DNA from: Bacilli bacterium
Lineage (GTDB): Bacteria; Bacillota_I; Bacilli_A; RF39; UBA660
Length of the DNA: 64,000 nt
Assembly (NCBI GenBank): GCA_017406955.1
Contig: JAFQXM010000012.1
Span: 62,001 to 126,000 of the forward strand
Reading direction: 5' to 3'
Made by a program: the position numbers and the translations under genes. The notes under the pieces were generated by a model. The model did no database searches. It saw only the letters and a list, made by a program, of their open reading frames with translations, and was not told where the DNA came from. This document shows, in pieces, positions 59,645 to 64,000 of the stretch. Position 1 is the stretch's first letter, and each line of letters starts with the position of its first letter.

Positions 59645-61525
59645 TTACTTATTATTTATATTTTTTGGTTTTTTAGTTTTAACAAGTTTCTTTGAATTTT
59701 TCTTTTTAACAGGTTTAGGATCATTATAACCATCAATAAATACTCCTTTAACCTTATTTAGTTTTCCTTGAGTGCTTTCAATTGCTTCTTTATCATTTGT
59801 TTTTTCTACTAGCTCTAATTTTTCTTCAAGTCTTTGAACATGTTTTTTTAAATCTTCTTCAATTTTATATATTCTTTCCTTAATTTCTTCCTTTTCTCCT
59901 GGCTTTAACATATGAGCAAATAATTCATCAAGTTTTTTATGATGAGTAATTAATTCATTCATTTTATCATCTTCTGTTTTTACCTTATCAGCATAACCTT
60001 TAAGTCTATACTTATATTTACAAGACATCAATAATCTATTACATAATTTTGATTCCAGTTGTCTAATACGCTCACGTGTTAACATTAAAATATCTCCTAT
60101 TTGTTCCAATGTTTTATGTCCTGATGCAGGAACTGCATATTTTAATTCCATTAATTCTCTTTGGTATAATGTTAATTTAGAATTGTTCGTATTTCCTAAC
60201 ATTAAATACTCAGCTTCTTTTGGATCCTTTTTAACTAAATTCTCTACTTTTTTAATATCTTTTAATATTGACTCTCTAGTTCTAGTTCCTTCTTTATCAA
60301 CTAATATTTTACATATTTCATCATCAGTCATACGTCTTTCATTTTGTATACCATTTCTCAATCTAATAATTTCTCTAGATCTAATGTCATATTCAGGATC
60401 ATTTATTATTTCTTGTATAATTGATTGAACATCACTTTTTTCAATACTAGCACTTGGATCAAATTCTGGATTATTATCTGCGATAAAATCCTGTAATTCA
60501 GAACCATCTTCCGTATCATTATTGGCACGTATTTCTGTATTTAAACTAACAATGTTTGCACCATCTTCTTTTACTCCCCTAATTATTTCAAAACAATAAT
60601 CATATTTATATTCTTCTACATCTTTCTTAAAGTTTAAATTATATTTTTTACCTTTTTTTACTACAATTTTATCCTCGTCATAATTTTTGTTTTTAGCAAT
60701 ATTTTTATATCTTTCATCTTCATAATAAATACGTTTTGATTCTGGCAATAAAATACTATCCTTTATATCATTTTCAATACTATCAGTTTTATATAATTCA
60801 AATTTTTCCTTAGCCATATAATCTGCTAAATCATAGTCACTAGGAGCCTTACCAAATTTATTTATATATTCTTTCTCTAATTTTCTTATTTTACTAATTT
60901 GTTCAAATCTATGAACTGGGATTCTAACATCTCTACTATTATCTGCAATATAACGAGTTATAGATTGTCTAACCCACCAAGTTGCATAAGTAGAAAAGGT
61001 ATAACCTCTATCAACATCAAATTTTTCTGCCGCTTTCATTAAACCTCGATTACCTTCTTGAATAAGATCTCCTAACATTACACCTCTACCAGTATATCTT
61101 CTAGCAATATTAACAGCTAATCTTAAGTTATGTTGAATAAGTTTATTTCTTGCTTCTAATCTTTGCTTTTTATTACCTCTTTTAACCATAGTAGCAATTT
61201 TCTTTTCTTCTTCTTTGGTTAATAATGGATAATAAGCAAGTTCTTTTATATACATAGAAAGGCTAGAAGTACCACTTGTATTCGATGCTTCTAAATCGTC
61301 AATTAATTTCAAATTATTTTGAGCATAGTTATAAACTAGATCATTTACTAAATCATTTTGTGATATATTTGCTATTGAAGCAAATCTAATTTCCTTAGTA
61401 TCACTAAATATTTTATCTAAACGATCCTTAACTTTAGGGTCATTCATTAATTTTTGCATAACTTGTGGAGTAGCTTCTACACCAGCTAAAATTTCCTCCA
61501 ATTTTCTTAGCTCTTTAGAATCCAT
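59645..61525 (-). CDS. atypical sigma-70 factor with insertions and C-terminal extension
   Basis: A 626-aa sigma factor. Region 1.2 is at about 90-110, region 2 at about 130-200 ([53 protein letters not shown]), and region 4 at about 470-500 ([20 protein letters not shown]). The -10 recognition helix is close to SigA. Between regions 2 and 4 there is about 270 aa, well above the usual 120, with an Asn/Lys/Tyr-rich insert at 245-320. After region 4 comes a ~115-aa coiled-coil, basic tail. It could be the primary sigma of a divergent lineage or a paralogue; no dnaG is adjacent. Confidence 0.8.
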   Translation of the reverse strand: MDSKELRKLEEILAGVEATPQVMQKLMNDPKVKDRLDKIFSDTKEIRFASIANISQNDLVNDLVYNYAQNNLKLIDDLEASNTSGTSSLSMYIKELAYYPLLTKEEEKKIATMVKRGNKKQRLEARNKLIQHNLRLAVNIARRYTGRGVMLGDLIQEGNRGLMKAAEKFDVDRGYTFSTYATWWVRQSITRYIADNSRDVRIPVHRFEQISKIRKLEKEYINKFGKAPSDYDLADYMAKEKFELYKTDSIENDIKDSILLPESKRIYYEDERYKNIAKNKNYDEDKIVVKKGKKYNLNFKKDVEEYKYDYCFEIIRGVKEDGANIVSLNTEIRANNDTEDGSELQDFIADNNPEFDPSASIEKSDVQSIIQEIINDPEYDIRSREIIRLRNGIQNERRMTDDEICKILVDKEGTRTRESILKDIKKVENLVKKDPKEAEYLMLGNTNNSKLTLYQRELMELKYAVPASGHKTLEQIGDILMLTRERIRQLESKLCNRLLMSCKYKYRLKGYADKVKTEDDKMNELITHHKKLDELFAHMLKPGEKEEIKERIYKIEEDLKKHVQRLEEKLELVEKTNDKEAIESTQGKLNKVKGVFIDGYNDPKPVKKKNSKKLVKTKKPKNINNK

Positions 61526-61572
61526 GCCTAATCCCCCCTTTTCTTTAAATTGGACATATTATAACATAAAAC

Positions 61573-61616
61573 AAAAAAAAAGTCAACTAAATTACTACTT
61601 TTGATTGACTTTTAGT
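61573..61616 (-). terminator. terminator of the 61595 membrane gene
   Basis: AAAAGTCAA pairs with TTGACTTTT across a ~20-nt loop, followed by nine T on the minus strand. Confidence 0.65.
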
Positions 61617-62380
61617 CTATTTTTTATTTTTAAAATAAATTTATTTATGAATGACTGATCTATAGTATAAGTAAAATATATTAATCCTAAAACTATATCC
61701 AATATATTAAATGATAGAATTATACATATAGATGCGATAAAAGATAAAATATATGTTTTATTAATTCCTTTAGTATAACCAACAATAGAAACTATTAACA
61801 AAACAAACTGTGTAAATACTATTATGGTATCAAATAAACCACCACTAAGACTCCCTCTACTATATAATATTATCTTTAAAAGTACATCTATTATTAATAC
61901 AATAATAGTCATTATTTTAGCGTTTTTTAAAACCTTACTATCATTATAATTATTTTTAAAATCTATTATAGGTTCTAATTTTTTAGAAGTTTTTATATTA
62001 TTACTATTATTTTTATTTATTTTTGTATCATTAGTAAATCTATTATTTAGATTAGTTTTACCATCTATTTTTAAAATTGGTTCCCATTTTTGCCCTGGTT
62101 TACCTGGAACTATTCCACAATATACTTCTAAATTAGGGTTATTTAAACTTTTCTTTATATCAGGATAAAATTTTTCAGCCATTCTAATTGTTTCATTATC
62201 ATAATTAAAAAAACCTTTATAAAAGATAATCATATTATTCATAATAAATCCTCGTACTACATTATCAAAATCTTCTATATTAAGATTCAAAGATTCATAC
62301 CATTCCTTATGATCCATATTACTGTTTTCTAGATACATTACTTGATTATCAATTATCATAAATAAAATTCTACTATTCAT
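61595..62380 (-). CDS. unknown protein with C-terminal membrane domain
   Basis: A 261-aa protein: a soluble N-terminal domain (1-105, with CGIVPGKPGQKWEPILKI), an Asn/Lys-rich linker, and three to four hydrophobic segments (about 155-245). The N-terminal half recalls Bacilli proteins of unknown function in spore or surface clusters, but no family is claimed. It stands between the sigma factor and the CotF-like pair. Confidence 0.5.
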   Translation of the reverse strand: MNSRILFMIIDNQVMYLENSNMDHKEWYESLNLNIEDFDNVVRGFIMNNMIIFYKGFFNYDNETIRMAEKFYPDIKKSLNNPNLEVYCGIVPGKPGQKWEPILKIDGKTNLNNRFTNDTKINKNNSNNIKTSKKLEPIIDFKNNYNDSKVLKNAKIMTIIVLIIDVLLKIILYSRGSLSGGLFDTIIVFTQFVLLIVSIVGYTKGINKTYILSFIASICIILSFNILDIVLGLIYFTYTIDQSFINKFILKIKNRLKVNQK

Positions 62381-62433
62381 AACAACACCTACTATTATAA
62401 TTATAACATATAAAAATAACTAAATAATTAAAT

Positions 62434-62679
62434 TTAGTTATTTTTAACATTACTTAACGTATTCATAATTTTAGAAGATTCTACATTATTAACTTTATAC
62501 CATCCATACTTAACCATTTCATCATATGTATTAGCTTGAGAAGTTAGTATTTCACCTAAGTTTTCTTTCAATAAACTTCTAACATTTTCATTAGAGCTTT
62601 CTAATGTTCCATGAACAAAAACTTCTACAGTACTTTTAAGTATTAATAAATAATTATTCATAAATAACTCATCATTCAT
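62434..62679 (-). CDS. CotF-like coat protein, second half
   Basis: About 81 aa. MNDELFMNNYLLILKSTVEV, a central HGTLESSNENVRSLLKENL and YDEMVKYGWY correspond to the C-terminal half of the CotF ferritin-like family. It overlaps the preceding gene by 8 nt. The two together equal one CotF-length protein. I start at the ATG after GGAGG inside the upstream gene. Confidence 0.7.
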   Translation of the reverse strand: MNDELFMNNYLLILKSTVEVFVHGTLESSNENVRSLLKENLGEILTSQANTYDEMVKYGWYKVNNVESSKIMNTLSNVKNN

Positions 62680-62863
62680 TACCAATAACCTCCAACATAT
62701 TAATCATCTTATCTTTTATAGTAAGATGTTTATCAATCTCATCATTTATAAATGAAACTAAGTTCTCATCTTCAATAGAATTAATTGATTCTCTACATAT
62801 TTTAATAATGTTATCTTCATGTCCAATTGCATCTTCTAAATATGATAATTCTTTTTGTGTCAT
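62672..62863 (-). CDS. CotF-like coat protein, first half
   Basis: A 63-aa helical-hairpin protein (MTQKELSYLEDAIGHEDNII, FINDEIDKHLTIKDKMINML) matching the N-terminal helices of CotF-type spore coat proteins. A GGGAGG site precedes the ATG. Its stop overlaps the start of the next gene, so both halves are made together and may pair into a four-helix bundle. Confidence 0.68.
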   Translation of the reverse strand: MTQKELSYLEDAIGHEDNIIKICRESINSIEDENLVSFINDEIDKHLTIKDKMINMLEVIGNE

Positions 62864-62955
62864 AAATTTCCTCCCACTATTAATATGTACAAAACAAAAG
62901 TAAACATACTTGTTTATATCTATGAAATATGGTAACTTATATATAGGGTGATAAT

Positions 62956-64000
62956 ATGCATTATATTGATTTTTATTATAATAAGGATAATAAATTAGTT
63001 GCGAAAATAAATAATAATAACAAATATAAAAAAGTAACTGGTTATAGAAATTTGAAAAAATTAATTAAAATATGTAAAAAATATGGATATGATGTAGATA
63101 ATGAAGGTATTATTGAAAAATATTCTTATAATATTATCAATGATTATGAACAATGGTATAATTCTAAAAAGAAATATGATTTAGAAGTAACAGGCAATAT
63201 TAAACCTAATATGAAACTAAATCGTAAAAATATAGCCCTAAGAAAAAGATTAACTGCAACTGGAATAGCTGTAATTATAGCAGTTTGTGGTGCTAGTGCT
63301 TTACAAAAACAAATATCAGGACAAAATAGTCCCACTACACAATATGAAACACAAACTACAAATAATAAAGAAACTAATGAACTAAATACTACAGAAAAAC
63401 AAACTAACAAAGAACATAAAGAAACAAAAAGAATTCATAATGAGAAAAAAAACAAACTAAACACTGATAATAAAAAAGAACTTAATGATATGTTATCTAA
63501 TAAAACTTTTCACTTTTCATATGAAGATAGAACAAATAATAGTAATATGGAAAACGCTAAAAAATATGAACATAAATTTAAAAAATATGCAAAAAAATAT
63601 GGATTAGATAAAAACTTGCTTATGGCAATTGCAGCTCAAGAAAGTGCTGGAGATCACTATAATAACTTAAATAATGGTCCTGCTGAAGGTATAATGCAAA
63701 TAGAAAAAGCTGTCCACATAGGTGAAACAATTTCTGCTTATAATTATGAAACAAAACAGAATGAATCTGTTACAGTAAGTAGATATAACTTACAAGATTT
63801 AGATACTAACATTAGAATTGGTGCTATGATACTAAGGCAATGTATAGATAATACCAATTGTAATATTCCCCTAGCTGTACAAAAGTATAACTTTGGACCG
63901 GGAAATATTAATAAAGTATTAAATACTTGTAGTCAATCAGAAAATATTCCAGTAGAAACATTAGAAAATGATTCTACCAATACTGCTTGGTTAAATTATA
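62956..64000 (+). CDS. SLT-domain lytic transglycosylase, membrane anchored, cut by the window end
   Basis: At least 348 aa, open at 64000. It starts MHYIDFYYNKDNKLVAKINN with a cytoplasmic N-terminal domain (about 1-90), one membrane helix (TATGIAVIIAVCGASALQ), a Thr/Asn/Lys-rich linker, and an SLT goose-lysozyme-like domain. There the catalytic Glu lies in LLMAIAAQESAGD, followed by GPAEGIMQIE and VQKYNFGPGNI. It cleaves peptidoglycan outside the membrane. The type II orientation and long linker are typical of Firmicutes wall remodelling or transfer enzymes. An AGGGTG site precedes the ATG. Confidence 0.82.
   Translation, partial: MHYIDFYYNKDNKLVAKINNNNKYKKVTGYRNLKKLIKICKKYGYDVDNEGIIEKYSYNIINDYEQWYNSKKKYDLEVTGNIKPNMKLNRKNIALRKRLTATGIAVIIAVCGASALQKQISGQNSPTTQYETQTTNNKETNELNTTEKQTNKEHKETKRIHNEKKNKLNTDNKKELNDMLSNKTFHFSYEDRTNNSNMENAKKYEHKFKKYAKKYGLDKNLLMAIAAQESAGDHYNNLNNGPAEGIMQIEKAVHIGETISAYNYETKQNESVTVSRYNLQDLDTNIRIGAMILRQCIDNTNCNIPLAVQKYNFGPGNINKVLNTCSQSENIPVETLENDSTNTAWLNY

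Noticed and set aside
63144-63410. 88-codon minus-strand frame at the right end
   Set aside because: Antisense shadow of the SLT transglycosylase; composition (Val/Phe/Ser-rich) is typical of a reversed Lys/Asn-rich gene.
1-64000. Mycoplasma-type code with TGA as Trp
   Set aside because: TGA ends real genes (for example at 39026-39028 and 62672-62674) and Trp codons in conserved motifs are TGG.

Overview
The window looks like chromosome from a spore-forming, very AT-rich member of the Firmicutes (Bacilli), with GC clearly below 30% by eye. An uncultivated gut lineage of the RF39/RFN20 type is my best guess, from gene content and composition only. TGA is used as a stop (for example at 39026 and 62672), so the code is standard. 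Promoters mostly fit TTGACA-17-TATAAT. Sporulation is indicated by CotY/CotZ-like proteins, CotJB-CotJC, a split CotF-like pair, a YjcZ-like peptide, two exact SigK-type promoters (AC-N16-CATANNNTA) and a 13-base Spo0A box beside an orphan sensor kinase.

Layout. 1-9.1 kb: DHH phosphodiesterase, two FAD oxidoreductases, an FtsW/RodA protein, a coat-like peptide, def and smc. 9.2-16.3 kb: a 28-residue-repeat protein, then ylxY-like, pnp, rpsO and truB, a conserved Bacilli order that is interrupted here by a type III toxin-antitoxin module (ToxN-like nuclease plus 37-nt toxI repeats). 16.4-25.4 kb: polC, unknown genes, ferredoxin, rluB, a coat-like protein, a sporulation-type histidine kinase and a membrane-anchored EIIB-like domain lacking its cysteine. 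25.4-28.3 kb: a WXG100/DUF4176 (type VII secretion related) operon with no ATPase. 28.4-30.8 kb: CotY/CotZ pair and an FtsW/RodA gene broken by an in-frame TAA. 30.8-35.1 kb: glycosyltransferase, PrsW-like protease, an OapA-like membrane protein, a Cys-rich protein, and a ~600-nt GC-rich non-coding RNA with its own consensus promoter and terminator, which I read as OLE RNA. 35.2-44.5 kb: ABC exporter, galE, NUDIX, secreted HExxH protease, acidic and unknown proteins, DUF1292, cysteine desulfurase, and Hsp20 under CIRCE. 44.6-50.4 kb: phosphoketolase, UcpA-type SDR and HtpG, with two unannotated type I toxin-antitoxin loci in the gaps. 50.4-64 kb: surface proteins, tRNA-His, cotJB-cotJC, glmS with its ribozyme, a stand-alone ClpB-D1-like ATPase, a second cysteine desulfurase with a thiol-redox pair, an unusual sigma-70 factor, CotF-like genes and the start of an SLT transglycosylase.

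How it fits together. Most genes lie on the minus strand in compact operons separated by strong hairpin terminators, several of which run directly into the next promoter. The less ordinary content is RNA-based: a type III TA, two type I TA loci that share 5'-3' long-range pairing and ~108-nt antisense RNAs, the OLE-like RNA with its membrane partner, the glmS ribozyme, and nested hairpins inside the WXG100 operon. Family names rest on motif recognition from memory; no database search was run.
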